A stretch of DNA of 16,343 nucleotides from CAZTQN01 sp964615765 (GTDB lineage: Bacteria > Planctomycetota > Phycisphaerae > Phycisphaerales > UBA1924). Below are positions 1 through 7,822 of the stretch, one piece after another (within the stretch, counting starts at the first letter, position 1; each line of letters opens with the position of its first letter). The position numbers and the translations under genes are program-made. The notes beneath the pieces are model-generated. The model was not told the origin of the DNA. It saw nothing but the letters and a program-made list of their open reading frames with translations, and did not search any database. The stretch covers positions 1 through 16,343 of the forward strand of contig CAZTQN010000058.1 of assembly GCA_964615765.1 (NCBI GenBank), written 5' to 3'.

Positions 1-962
1 GCGATCAGCGCCGCCAGGCAGAAGTACAGCGCCCGCAGCCCGAGGATCGCGAAGATGTTGCTGGTGAAGACGATGAACGGGTCCGGTGTGATCGCGAAGA
101 TCGCCGGGATCGAGTCGACCGCGAACACCAGGTCGGTGATCTCCACCAGCACCAGGGCCAGGAACAGCGGCGTGATCGCCCACTTGCCCAAGGAGCCCGC
201 CGGCGGCGGGTCCTGAATTTCCTTGCCGGTGACGGCGTCCTTGCTGTAGGTCGGCTTGAGCGTCCGCCGCGTGAAGAACCGCTGGCCGTCGAAGAAGTCC
301 ACCGTGCGGAACGCCTTCTTGCACCAGCGGACGAGGATGTTCTGCGACGGGTCGTCGTTACCCTTGAGCACGGCCATCTTGATCGACGTCAGGATCAGGA
401 ACCCGCCGAAGATGATCAGGATCCACTGGTACCGCAAGATCAGCTCGGCCCCGACGAAGATCATCGCCCCGCGCATGAGCAGGGCCCCGATGATGCCCCA
501 GAACAGCACGCGGTGCTGGTACTTCCGCGGGATGGCGAAGAACTGGAAGATCAGCGCGATGACGAAGATGTTGTCCATCGCCAGCGACTTCTCGACCACG
601 TAGCCGACGAGGTACTGCTTGGCGGCCTCCTGCCCGAGGACTTCGCCGGTGATGATCAGCTTGCTGGCCGGGTCGTTGGCGACATAGGCCGGGTTGTACT
701 TGGGCGTTTCCATGCCCAGGCCGAGCCAGTGGTTGTTGTACGCGAAGTAGACGACGGCGCTGAAGAGCACGCCGCAGGTGAGCCACACGACGGACCAGGT
801 GATGGCCTCCTTCATGTGGACTTCGTGGGCCTCGCGGTGGAACACGCCCAAGTCGAGCGCGAGGAAGATCACCACCAGGGCGATAAACCCGATGTAGGCG
901 TAGATCTTCATGTTCTCGGGATGACTGACGGTTTGCTGGGCCAGGAGGAGCAGATCGAGCAT
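1..962 (-). CDS. terC: TerC/Alx-family integral membrane protein, probable manganese exporter (C-terminus cut by window edge)
   Basis: I translated this frame by hand; it runs 320 codons without a stop to base 1, so the end of the protein lies outside the window. The visible part has many hydrophobic helices and the acidic intramembrane motifs of the TerC family: LALDLGVF (D37), VVEKSLAMDNIFV (E124, D130) and VEITDLVFAVDSIPAI (E274, D277, D283). Between helices lies a soluble loop of about residues 200-260. Alx and related TerC proteins export Mn2+ across the inner membrane, and the acidic residues are thought to bind the metal. The ATG at 962 has a GGAG six bases upstream; a second in-frame ATG (residue 18) is less well placed. 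A manganese riboswitch precedes the gene, which supports Mn2+ over tellurite as the real substrate. Family assignment is secure; the substrate is inferred. Confidence 0.93.
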   Translation of the reverse strand, partial: MLDLLLLAQQTVSHPENMKIYAYIGFIALVVIFLALDLGVFHREAHEVHMKEAITWSVVWLTCGVLFSAVVYFAYNNHWLGLGMETPKYNPAYVANDPASKLIITGEVLGQEAAKQYLVGYVVEKSLAMDNIFVIALIFQFFAIPRKYQHRVLFWGIIGALLMRGAMIFVGAELILRYQWILIIFGGFLILTSIKMAVLKGNDDPSQNILVRWCKKAFRTVDFFDGQRFFTRRTLKPTYSKDAVTGKEIQDPPPAGSLGKWAITPLFLALVLVEITDLVFAVDSIPAIFAITPDPFIVFTSNIFAILGLRALYFCLAALI

Positions 963-983
963 GGCGCACTCCGGCGGCGCGAG

Positions 984-1000
984 GTGCCGGCGACCGGCAC
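984..1000 (-). promoter_or_regulatory. hairpin in riboswitch expression platform before terC
   Basis: On the minus strand this reads GTGCCGG, loop TCG, CCGGCAC, a perfect 7-bp stem between the riboswitch core and the terC start. Its 3' arm (CCGGC) could instead pair with the GCCGG that runs into the GGAG ribosome binding site at about 968-971. The two pairings exclude each other, which is what a translational on/off switch needs. There is no U-run after the hairpin, so it does not look like a transcription terminator. The stem is seen; the switching is inferred. Confidence 0.5.
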
Positions 1001-1016
1001 ACCTGCCCGCGTCCGC

Positions 1017-1143
1017 GTTGGTCTTGCTCGACGCCGCCCGGCGTCGTTCGGGACCGGGAATGGCCTTCGAGGGCCCATCCCGTGCTGACGATCCCGACAT
1101 TCGCGTCCGGTGATCGGCCGGCGCGGCGAGCTACTCCCCAACA
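1017..1143 (-). promoter_or_regulatory. yybP-ykoY manganese riboswitch
   Basis: The minus-strand leader of terC carries both hallmark segments of this riboswitch class: GGGGAGTAGC (1130-1139) and GCAAGACC (1020-1027). They are flanked by complementary P1 arms GTTGG (1138-1142) and CCAAC (1017-1021). Inside, GCTCG after the first motif can pair with CGAGC before the second. A 6-bp hairpin GACGCC-GGGC-GGCGTC and a longer GGGA...TCCC hairpin fill the other arms. The class binds Mn2+ in the pocket between these two loops and commonly controls terC/alx and mntP exporters, raising expression when manganese is high. Position before a TerC gene, and just after a good promoter, fits exactly. Boundaries are approximate. 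Confidence 0.9.
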
Positions 1144-1152
1144 GTTCGTATC

Positions 1153-1180
1153 AAGATAGGTCGGCCGCGGCGTAGGTCAA
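1153..1180 (-). promoter_or_regulatory. sigma-70-type promoter for riboswitch-terC transcript
   Basis: On the minus strand TTGACC (1175-1180) and TATCTT (1153-1158) are separated by 16 bases. The predicted transcript start is near 1146, a few bases before helix P1 of the riboswitch, which strongly supports the call. The -35 box lies just past the rtcB stop codon, so terC can be expressed separately from the upstream genes. Confidence 0.65.
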
Positions 1181-1183
1181 ACG

Positions 1184-2668
1184 TCAGTCCTCCGCCCGTT
1201 CGCCTTCCGGGGCCATCTTGACCAGGCGGGGGTCGAACCGGGCGACGATGTCGACCAGGTCGGTTTGTTGGGCCATGACCTGATGGATGTCCTTGTAGAC
1301 GCCGGGCACTTCGTCGAGGCCGCAGCTGAGGACGTGGACGTTGCGCTGCGCGAGTTCGCGTTTGACGTTGCCCCAGGCGAAGGTATCGCGGGCCTTGGTG
1401 CGGCTCATGAGGCGGCCGGCGCCGTGGCTGGCAGAGCGGAGGCTGTCGGCGCTGCCGCGCCCGCGGACGATGAAGCCGGGCGTCGCCATCGAGCCGGGGA
1501 TGACGCCCAGCACGCCCTCGCCGGCGGGCGTGGCGCCCTTGCGGTGGACGATGACGTCGCGCTCGCCGGTGCCGTCGCCGGGGTCGTGACGCTCCTTCCA
1601 CGCGAAGTTGTGGTGGTTCTCGACGTACGCGATGGCGCTGGCGCCCAGGTGGCTGGCGATGTGCCGGTGGATGCACTCGTGATTGGCGGCGGCGTAGCGG
1701 CCCATCAGGTTCATCGCGTGCCAGTATTCCTGCCCGGGCTGCGAGTTGAGATCGAGCCAGGCGAGGTACGAGAGTTCTTTCGGCAGTTCCTGGTGCAGAT
1801 CGCGCGCGATGCGCGAGTAGTGGTCGCACACGGCGGCGCCGGTGCCGCGTGAGCCGGAGTGCGAGAGCAGCGCGAGGTACTTGCCCGGCTGGAGCGCGAA
1901 GCGCCAGCCGGAGCCGCCCTCGGTCTTGTGCCACCCGCCGGAGTCGCCGGCGGAGAGCAGCGCGGCGCCGGCGGGCTCGATGGTGAGCACGCCGAACTCG
2001 ACGAAGTGATTGCCGGAGCCGGAGGTGCCGAGCTGGGCCCAGGCCTTGGAGCGGTTCTGCGCGGTGATGGGGGAGACGGACCAGTCGGCGTCCATGACGT
2101 CGTGCTGGCGTTGCTGCTTGAAGGACGCGCCGACGCCGAAGCGGGTTTCGCGCTCGATCGCCGCGGTGAGGCGGTCGCGGCCCTGGTCGGTGTCGAGCAG
2201 GGCGGGGTCGAGGTCGAGAACGCTGAGTCGCATGCGGCAGGCGATGTCGACGCCGACGGCGTAGGGGACGACGGCGTTGTCGGTGGCGAGCACGCCGCCG
2301 ATGGGCAGGCCGTAGCCGACGTGGGCGTCGGGCATGAGCGCGCCGCGGACGGCGACGGGGAGGAGCGCGGCCCGCTCCATCTGGCGCAGGCTCTCGGGCT
2401 CGAGATCGACGCCCCAGTTCTTCCACGGCGCGGGCTCGGCGCGCGTGGGCATGGCGCCGGCCGACGCGCGGGCGATGAGCGCTTCGGCGAGCGGGCCCGC
2501 GAGCGGGTCAAGCCGAAAGCCCGCAGGGCTGGCGATCGTCGAAGTGACGAGTTCGCGGAGGGCGGGTTTGTCGAGCCCCGCGTCGGCGGCGCGGGCGCAG
2601 AGCGAGAGCGCGGCCTGCATCGCCGGGCCGTGAGGGATACCTAAGTTCTCAAGTTCGCGACGCTTCAC
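1184..2668 (-). CDS. rtcB: RNA-splicing ligase RtcB (RNA 3'-phosphate ligase)
   Basis: This 494-residue protein matches RtcB, the GTP- and Mn2+-dependent ligase that joins RNA 2',3'-cyclic phosphate or 3'-phosphate ends to 5'-OH ends. It acts in tRNA splicing or RNA repair in the cytoplasm. Visible motifs in order are GVDIACR (metal ligands D141 and C144), GTSGSGNHFVEF (H221), LLSHSGSRGTG (H270), ENHHNFAW (H352/H353), HRKGATPAGEGV, IPGSMATPGFIVRG, and SASHGAGRLMSR, whose H415 is the expected guanylylated histidine. All key residues are present. The length is nearer to the archaeal/eukaryotic form (about 480-505) than to E. coli RtcB (about 408). The start is GTG and overlaps the upstream hydrolase stop as GTGA, implying translational coupling. 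No archease or RtcA gene is in the window. Confidence 0.96.
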   Translation of the reverse strand: MKRRELENLGIPHGPAMQAALSLCARAADAGLDKPALRELVTSTIASPAGFRLDPLAGPLAEALIARASAGAMPTRAEPAPWKNWGVDLEPESLRQMERAALLPVAVRGALMPDAHVGYGLPIGGVLATDNAVVPYAVGVDIACRMRLSVLDLDPALLDTDQGRDRLTAAIERETRFGVGASFKQQRQHDVMDADWSVSPITAQNRSKAWAQLGTSGSGNHFVEFGVLTIEPAGAALLSAGDSGGWHKTEGGSGWRFALQPGKYLALLSHSGSRGTGAAVCDHYSRIARDLHQELPKELSYLAWLDLNSQPGQEYWHAMNLMGRYAAANHECIHRHIASHLGASAIAYVENHHNFAWKERHDPGDGTGERDVIVHRKGATPAGEGVLGVIPGSMATPGFIVRGRGSADSLRSASHGAGRLMSRTKARDTFAWGNVKRELAQRNVHVLSCGLDEVPGVYKDIHQVMAQQTDLVDIVARFDPRLVKMAPEGERAED

Positions 2669-3624
2669 GAATGAAGAGTAGCGGGGGACGTCGGCGCGCT
2701 GGGTTGTGTGCTGGCGCGCAGCGGGCGAAGCAGGCGCGTGATCGGTTCGAGGGCCTGGTCGGCGGTGGTGGCGAGGCGCCAGAGATCGGTGTGGGCGGCG
2801 CCGGTGATGACGCGCAGTTCGCCCCGGCCGGCGGCCGCGATGGCGCGGGCCTCTTCCGGCGGGCAGATCTCGTCGTGGTCGCCGACGAGCACGAGCAGGC
2901 GCGTGTGCTCATGCAGACGTCCGGCGTGGGCGGCGCGGTCGAAGGGTGTGTCGGCGAGGCTGGACCCGGCGGCGAAGGTGCGCACGAGGCGGAGCGCGGG
3001 AACGAGCGTGGTGCGGTGCGGCAAGCCGCGGAGTTCGAGCATGTTCCGCGCCGGCGTTGGTGCGAGGCGGTACGGCGCTTCGGCGATGACGGCGCCGACG
3101 CGCGGGCCGAGCGTGGCCGCGGCGGCGATGCTGACGCCCGCGCCGAGCGAGAAGCCGTACAGCACGACGGGCGACGAGCCGGCGGCGTCGATGAGGCGGC
3201 AGAGATCGTCGACTTCGGCGGTGCCCAGGCGGCAGGCGCCGGGGGCTTCGCCGTGACCGCGGAGATCGAAGATGAGCAGGCGCGATGCGAAGGGCGCGAG
3301 GGCGGCGAGGCGCTGGAGCATGACGACGCGGGAATCGCCCCAGCCGTGCGTGATGATGATGGTTGGGCCGGCGGCGTCGGCGCCGGGAACGTCCCAGACG
3401 GGGAGGTCGAGCCCGTCGGCGGTGCGGAGGGGCCAGGAGGCGGCGCGGAGACCTTCGGGCGCGTGGGGGAGGCGGAGTTCGCCGGGGTCGCCGGGGAGGC
3501 CGCGTGCGACGGCGTAGGAATAGCCGCGGCGCGGCGGGTGCGTCAGCATCCACGCGGTGTAGATGACCACGACGGCCCAGCCGACGATCAGGCCCAGGAG
3601 AAGGAGGCTGACAAGGCCGAGCAT
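2665..3624 (-). CDS. membrane-anchored alpha/beta hydrolase
   Basis: The protein has 319 residues. Residues 3-25 form one hydrophobic segment with a short N-terminus, so it is probably anchored in the inner membrane. The rest is an alpha/beta-hydrolase fold: THGWGDSR (oxyanion region, about 93-99), LLIFDLRGHGEAPG, nucleophile elbow GFSLGAG with S159, GDHDEICPP with the likely acid D251, and TGAAHTDLW with H278. The catalytic triad is thus complete. The family includes esterases, lipases and peptidases, and no substrate can be read from the sequence. It starts 45 bases after rseP ends and shares GTGA with the rtcB start, so it sits in a probable rseP-hydrolase-rtcB operon. No clear Shine-Dalgarno is seen before the ATG at 3624. 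Confidence 0.88.
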   Translation of the reverse strand: MLGLVSLLLLGLIVGWAVVVIYTAWMLTHPPRRGYSYAVARGLPGDPGELRLPHAPEGLRAASWPLRTADGLDLPVWDVPGADAAGPTIIITHGWGDSRVVMLQRLAALAPFASRLLIFDLRGHGEAPGACRLGTAEVDDLCRLIDAAGSSPVVLYGFSLGAGVSIAAAATLGPRVGAVIAEAPYRLAPTPARNMLELRGLPHRTTLVPALRLVRTFAAGSSLADTPFDRAAHAGRLHEHTRLLVLVGDHDEICPPEEARAIAAAGRGELRVITGAAHTDLWRLATTADQALEPITRLLRPLRASTQPSAPTSPATLHS

Positions 3625-3669
3625 GTGTCGGGTGTGCGGGAGTGGTGCGGAACGCGCGGGGCGCGACGT

Positions 3670-5799
3670 TTAGCCGAACAGGTGCGAGATGACGCCCGAG
3701 ACGTCGTGGAAGGTGACGATGACGAACATGGTGCCGATGAGGACCAGGCCGACGAGGGCGGCGGCGTTCTGGAAGGCGATGGGGGGCTGCTTTCCGGTGA
3801 AGCGCTCGTAGAGCAGATAGAGCATGTGCCCGCCGTCGACGATGGGGAGGGGGAGGAAGTTGATGACGGCGAGGTTGACGCTGATAAGGGCCATGAAGAA
3901 GAGGAGCCAGACGGTGCCGCGGTCGGCGATGAGGACGCCGATGTGGGCGATGCCGACGGGGCCCTTGAGGTGCTCGATCTTGACGGTGCCTTCGAAGAGT
4001 CGGGCGAAGGTGAGGTAGGTCATCATCATGACGCGGTGGGTTTCTTTGACGCCCTTGCCGACGGAGGCCAGGACGTTCTCGCCGCGGATGAGGGTGCTGG
4101 CGGGCTCGAAGATGGTGAGCGGGATGGGGCTGTCGTAGCCGAGGGCGAGGAGTGACTGGGTGTCGGCGGGCGGGATGGACCACGCGAGCGTGCGCGGCTC
4201 GCCGGCGGCGGGGCCGACGAGGGTGGTGAAGCCGAGCTGGACGGTGAGCGGGTCGGCCGCGCTCGTGTGAGCGCGGGCGGCGGTGATGAGCTGGCGGCGG
4301 AGGTCGAACAGCGAGGCGACGGGCTGGTCGTTGATGGTGGTGATGCGGGCGCCAGCGGGGATGGGCAGGGCGGCGCCGCTGGGGACGGAGCCGGACTCGG
4401 GCTGAGCCGCGGCGGGCCAGCGTGCGACGATGCCGAGTTTCTCGGCCGGGTCACCCGTCGGGCCGGAGTAGGAGAAGCCGAGCGTGCCCTGGCGCGTCAC
4501 GGGGACCTTGCCGATGTCGACGATGGCGATGGAGCCGTCGGGCTGCGGGCGGGCGACGGCGATGGGGATCGACGTGCCGGCGCTGGCGCGCAGTTCGGCG
4601 ATACCGGCGGACAGGCTGGGCCATTCGACATCGCCGACTTGGACAAAGACGTCGCCGGGCTTGAGGCCGGCGCGCTGCGCGGGCGAATCGGCGATGACCT
4701 CGTGCACGCCCAGCGCGGGCGTGAGGCCCAGCAGGTGCGTGAACGGGCGGCGAACGCGGTCGTCGACGGGGACGTAGGCGTCCATGAACCTGGGGAGCGG
4801 GTTGAGCGCGACGTCGACGGTGCGGCCGGCGGCGTCCTCGAAGACGGCCCGGACGGGCGCGCCGTCGGAGCGCTCGACGGCGCGGCGGAGATCGCCGGCT
4901 GAGTCGGCCGGCTGGTCGTTCACGCGCGTCAGCGTCATGTCCGGCTGCAGCGACGTGAGGCCGACGCTGTCGAGCAGGGTGCGGACGGCCTGGCGCTGCG
5001 ACTCGTTGGGCGCGGGGGCCATGCGCGCGGTGAACGCGGGCGTGACGCCCAGCGAGAGCATGCGCGTGGTTTCGTCGACGCGGGGGACGATCTCGAAGCG
5101 GAGGGGTTCGGCGAGGCCTTCGCGACGGACTTCGAGGCGGACGGGCTGGTTGCGGGCGCTCATCGCCGCGGCGAACTGGAGGTCGTTGAAGGAGTCGGGC
5201 GTGCGCCCGTTGGCGCGGATGACGACATCGTCGGCGCGGAGGCCGGGCTCGGTGACGCCGAGGGCCGCGGCGTTGAGCGCGACGGCGGTCGCCGCGGGCG
5301 AGCCGGGGAGCACGGCCCCGATCATCGGCGGCTCGGTCTTGAGGCCGACGGAGAAGACGATGATGTAGAGGAGCACGGCGGAGATCAGGTTGGCGACCAC
5401 GCCGGCGGAGATGACGACCATGCGCTTGTAGACGGAGGCCTGCTGGTAGGAGTCGGGCTCGTTGCTGCGGGCGGAGGGGTCGGCGTCGTCCTGCCCGAGC
5501 ATCTTGACGTAGCCGCCCAGGGGGAGGACGTTGACGCGGTATTCCGTCGGGCTGACGCCGGCGCGCTGCGACGCGGGCAGTGCGCGAAAGGCCGGCTCGC
5601 TGCTGCCCTTGCGCCAGCCCAGCCCCTTGCGGAACGAGACGATGGCGGGCCCGAAGCCGACGGCGAAGGCGAGCACGCGGATGCCGGCCCAGCGGGCGGC
5701 GAGGAAGTGCCCGAGCTCGTGCAGGACGATGATGAGCGTGAAGCCGGCGATGACCAGCATCAGGTCGAACATCGTGGTGAGGATGGAGGTGAAGGTCAT
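3670..5799 (-). CDS. rseP: RseP-type site-2 zinc metalloprotease (M50B) with expanded PDZ region
   Basis: This 709-residue protein is a site-2 protease that cuts membrane proteins within the bilayer; in known systems RseP cleaves anti-sigma factors after a first cut outside. The first membrane helix carries HELGH (H27, E28, H31), and the C-terminal part carries LPLPIVDGGH with D655 as the third zinc ligand. Further hydrophobic helices lie near 127-152, 628-650 and 678-698. E. coli RseP is about 450 residues with two PDZ domains. Here about 400 residues between helices hold four PDZ-like units (roughly 158-238, 280-332, 360-430, 480-545). Units two and four share NDQP followed by DLRR. The start at 5799 gives a proper first helix; the frame stays open much further upstream, but that part is the shadow of the neighbouring redoxin gene. 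A terminator upstream means it needs its own promoter. Confidence 0.94.
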   Translation of the reverse strand: MTFTSILTTMFDLMLVIAGFTLIIVLHELGHFLAARWAGIRVLAFAVGFGPAIVSFRKGLGWRKGSSEPAFRALPASQRAGVSPTEYRVNVLPLGGYVKMLGQDDADPSARSNEPDSYQQASVYKRMVVISAGVVANLISAVLLYIIVFSVGLKTEPPMIGAVLPGSPAATAVALNAAALGVTEPGLRADDVVIRANGRTPDSFNDLQFAAAMSARNQPVRLEVRREGLAEPLRFEIVPRVDETTRMLSLGVTPAFTARMAPAPNESQRQAVRTLLDSVGLTSLQPDMTLTRVNDQPADSAGDLRRAVERSDGAPVRAVFEDAAGRTVDVALNPLPRFMDAYVPVDDRVRRPFTHLLGLTPALGVHEVIADSPAQRAGLKPGDVFVQVGDVEWPSLSAGIAELRASAGTSIPIAVARPQPDGSIAIVDIGKVPVTRQGTLGFSYSGPTGDPAEKLGIVARWPAAAQPESGSVPSGAALPIPAGARITTINDQPVASLFDLRRQLITAARAHTSAADPLTVQLGFTTLVGPAAGEPRTLAWSIPPADTQSLLALGYDSPIPLTIFEPASTLIRGENVLASVGKGVKETHRVMMMTYLTFARLFEGTVKIEHLKGPVGIAHIGVLIADRGTVWLLFFMALISVNLAVINFLPLPIVDGGHMLYLLYERFTGKQPPIAFQNAAALVGLVLIGTMFVIVTFHDVSGVISHLFG

Positions 5800-5960
5800 C
5801 GGAACTCGCGGTGCGGCGGGGAGGTTGGAGGAGGAGTTGAAACGGGGTTCGGGAACGTGGGGGCCGGTGGGTGTTTTCGGCCCGGTTGGGGGCGTGACTG
5901 GACCCGGGGCGGAAGAAGTCGGGCTTGGTGGTGTGGAAGGGGGTGGGGAGGGGGGGGCGG

Positions 5961-5994
5961 AAAAACGGCCCGGGCGCTGGAAGCGCCCGGGCCG
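5961..5994 (-). terminator. rho-independent terminator after the redoxin gene
   Basis: On the minus strand a perfect 13-bp stem (CGGCCCGGGCGCT and its complement, 5966-5994) with a three-base loop is followed directly by TTTTT (5961-5965). It lies about 60 bases after the redoxin stop codon and ends that transcript, separating it from rseP. The 160 bases between it and the rseP start are C-rich on the minus strand, and I see no convincing promoter boxes there. Confidence 0.9.
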
Positions 5995-6053
5995 CGTAGA
6001 CGGTACGTCTTGTGCGAAGCCCGCGCCGGAGCGCGGGCGAGGCGCAGGCGTGC

Positions 6054-6731
6054 TCAGTTGGCGTACTTGACGCTGCAGCCGTAGGGGGCGGTCTGAGCGG
6101 TGGTCACCGGCTTGCCGGCGAGGACTTCCTCGAGGGCGATCTTGACGAAGTTCTTGTCGCCGGCCTTCTCGGGGCTCTTGTTGTTGTCGATGGCGCCGTT
6201 GTAGACGACCTTGCCTTCCTTGTCGATGATGAAGCAGTGGGGGGTGGTCTTGGCGCCGTAGGCGCGGCCGATCTCGCCGTTCTCGTCGATGAGGATCGGG
6301 AAGGGCATCTTGTACTCTTCCTTCATCTTCTTGTTGAGCTCCAGGCCGTTGCCCTGCTTGCCGGCGGCGGAGGAGTTGATGGCGAGGAAGACGACGTCCT
6401 TGGAGCTGAACTGTTCGTGCAGCTGGTTGAACGTCAGGTTGGTCTTGTGGTGCTTGACGATGAAGGGGCACTCGGGGTTGAACCACTCGAGGACGACGAC
6501 CTTGCCCTTGTAGTCGGCGAGGTTGTGCGTCTTGCCGTCGGTGTCGGTGAGCGTGAAGGCCGGGGCTTCAGCGCCGGCGGCCAGGGTGGTGGCCTTGTCG
6601 CTCTTCTTGTCGGCCTGCTTCTCGGCCTGCTTTTCCACCTTCTTGCCGGGGGCCGGCTCGGCGAGGGTCGTCGCCGCGAAGATCATCCCGCCCGAAGCCG
6701 CCAGAACCGCCAGAAGATTCGTCGCTTTCAT
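6054..6731 (-). CDS. secreted redoxin / thioredoxin-fold peroxiredoxin-like protein
   Basis: A 225-residue protein of the AhpC/TSA-redoxin superfamily. Residues 1-24 form a signal peptide, followed by a Lys/Glu-rich linker (about 28-48). The fold runs from GAEAPAFTLTD through VVVLEWFNPECPF, where C88 occupies the redox-active position, to the cis-proline loop TTPHCFIID (P164, C166) and KVVYNGAIDNN. A third cysteine, C219, sits in the tail PYGCSVKY. There is no CxxC, so C88 with C219 as a possible resolving residue is the likelier chemistry: peroxide or thiol reduction outside the cytoplasm. AAGGAG lies seven bases before the ATG, so the start is firm. It follows a DsbD-alpha-like gene by 55 bases and ends at a strong terminator. 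The exact reaction is not known. Confidence 0.87.
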   Translation of the reverse strand: MKATNLLAVLAASGGMIFAATTLAEPAPGKKVEKQAEKQADKKSDKATTLAAGAEAPAFTLTDTDGKTHNLADYKGKVVVLEWFNPECPFIVKHHKTNLTFNQLHEQFSSKDVVFLAINSSAAGKQGNGLELNKKMKEEYKMPFPILIDENGEIGRAYGAKTTPHCFIIDKEGKVVYNGAIDNNKSPEKAGDKNFVKIALEEVLAGKPVTTAQTAPYGCSVKYAN

Positions 6732-6755
6732 GTGATCGCTCCTTCGTTTTCAGAT

Positions 6756-6770
6756 CCGCGCTCAGCGCGG
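6756..6770. repeat. small inverted repeat between dsbD-like and redoxin genes
   Basis: CCGCGC and GCGCGG flank a three-base loop in the 55-base gap. No U-run follows on the minus strand, so it is not a standard terminator. It could trim expression or mark an mRNA processing site between the two genes. Confidence 0.45.
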
Positions 6771-6786
6771 ACGAAACACACTCACC

Positions 6787-7701
6787 TTAACGGCCCGTCG
6801 CCGGCGACATTGCCGGACGCGTGAGCCGCGTTTGAAACCATTCGAGTTTGCCACCCTCGCGTTCGACCTCGACGACGCCGGAGAGCACGTCGGGCTCGCC
6901 GGAACCGCCGGTGCTCGCGAGCGCGAGGCGGAGAGCCGCGCCGGACGATTGCCCGTCGCGGATGAGATTGTCGAAGCCCACGCAGTCGTCCTGCGGGAAG
7001 AACTTCAGCGTCTTGGCGCCGTCGACCGTGACGCGCACGGCGTCGGCGGCCCACTCGACGCGCACGGCCTTGGTCGCGGCGTCGCCGGATTGCGGCAGGC
7101 GCGCGACGGCGGTTTTCAGCGGCTCGGGAACGGCCCCAGCCGCGGGCGCGGGCGGCGCATCGCCCGAGACGTCGATCGTTGCGTTCGCGACGGCTTTCTC
7201 CGGCACGCACGCGTCTTTGCAGATCAGATAGTCGACGGCGGCGGAGATCGTCAGCGGGCCGGGCGCGGCGGCCGGGTCGACGCGGACGGGCACGACCAGC
7301 GCCATGTCGCCGTCGTAGACGTGGTCGAGCAGATCGCCCGGGAGCACGTAGCGCTTGGGCGCGGGCCAGCGGACGGCGCCGGCGGTCACCCCTTTGGGGA
7401 GTGTCCAGGTGATCTCGGGCGCGACGCCGGAGTCATTCCGCCCGTTCCAGTAGATGTGCCAGCCCGGCTGCATCGTGAAGCGCACGCCGACGAGGACTTC
7501 TTGCCCGGGCGCGACGCGGGCGCGGTCAAGTTGCAGCGAAACTTTGGCAAAGGGGGCCTTGGCCGGGGCGTCGGGATCTGAGGTGGTGGATGCGTGCGTG
7601 GACACAGCGTCGCCCCCGGCCTGAGCCGCGGATCCTGATGCGCCCGCCACGATCGAGACCGTCCAAGTTACCAGCCGCGTCAGCGACGCTGAGAGCCTCA
7701 A
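6787..7701 (-). CDS. periplasmic DsbD N-terminal (alpha) domain-like protein
   Basis: From the TTG at 7701 the product has 304 residues with a standard signal peptide (charged start, hydrophobic 9-20, ending near AQA at 28). The body resembles the alpha domain of DsbD/ScsB: QPGWHIYWNGRNDSG, YDGDMALVVPVRVD, and AVDYLICKDACVPEKA with the cysteine pair C161/C165. In DsbD this pair passes electrons from the membrane core to periplasmic partners. Here the membrane core and thioredoxin domains are absent and the protein ends after another 140 residues. I chose the TTG because GGAG lies nine bases upstream and it gives a clean signal peptide. A GTG at 7791 is in frame, but has no ribosome site and leaves only 31 bases to the divergent gene. 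It likely works with the downstream redoxin. Confidence 0.82.
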   Translation of the reverse strand: MRLSASLTRLVTWTVSIVAGASGSAAQAGGDAVSTHASTTSDPDAPAKAPFAKVSLQLDRARVAPGQEVLVGVRFTMQPGWHIYWNGRNDSGVAPEITWTLPKGVTAGAVRWPAPKRYVLPGDLLDHVYDGDMALVVPVRVDPAAAPGPLTISAAVDYLICKDACVPEKAVANATIDVSGDAPPAPAAGAVPEPLKTAVARLPQSGDAATKAVRVEWAADAVRVTVDGAKTLKFFPQDDCVGFDNLIRDGQSSGAALRLALASTGGSGEPDVLSGVVEVEREGGKLEWFQTRLTRPAMSPATGR

Positions 7702-7810
7702 GCGGTACCACTCCAGAGGGCCCGCGTCGGAAAGGGCGAAATCATTCGCCGCTCCGCGCCACCCGCGCTTCCCCCTGTCTTGTACCGCCACGGCGGCGAC
7801 AAGTTCGCGC

Positions 7811-7816
7811 TAGGCT
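7811..7816 (+). promoter_or_regulatory. candidate -10 box for a leaderless transcript
   Basis: TAGGCT fits the TANNNT pattern and ends six bases before the ATG at 7823, so transcription could begin at the start codon itself. No Shine-Dalgarno is present, which suits a leaderless message. The box is embedded in the inverted repeat GCTAG-G-CTAGC (7809-7819). No good -35 box is seen at normal spacing. Confidence 0.35.
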
Positions 7817-7822
7817 AGCACC

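Noticed and set aside
358..1002. A 214-codon frame on the minus strand.
   Set aside because: It is an Arg/His/Pro-rich shadow of terC, whose own frame is open through to the window edge.
2671..4155. A long plus-strand frame of 494 codons.
   Set aside because: Its Gly/Ala/Glu/Asp-rich product lies antisense to the hydrolase and RseP genes, as is common in high-GC DNA.
3670..6486. A 938-codon open frame that would fuse 229 residues to the N-terminus of RseP.
   Set aside because: The extra part is an Arg/Gln/Pro-rich antisense-frame shadow of the redoxin gene and crosses a strong terminator; the RseP start at 5799 gives a normal first helix.
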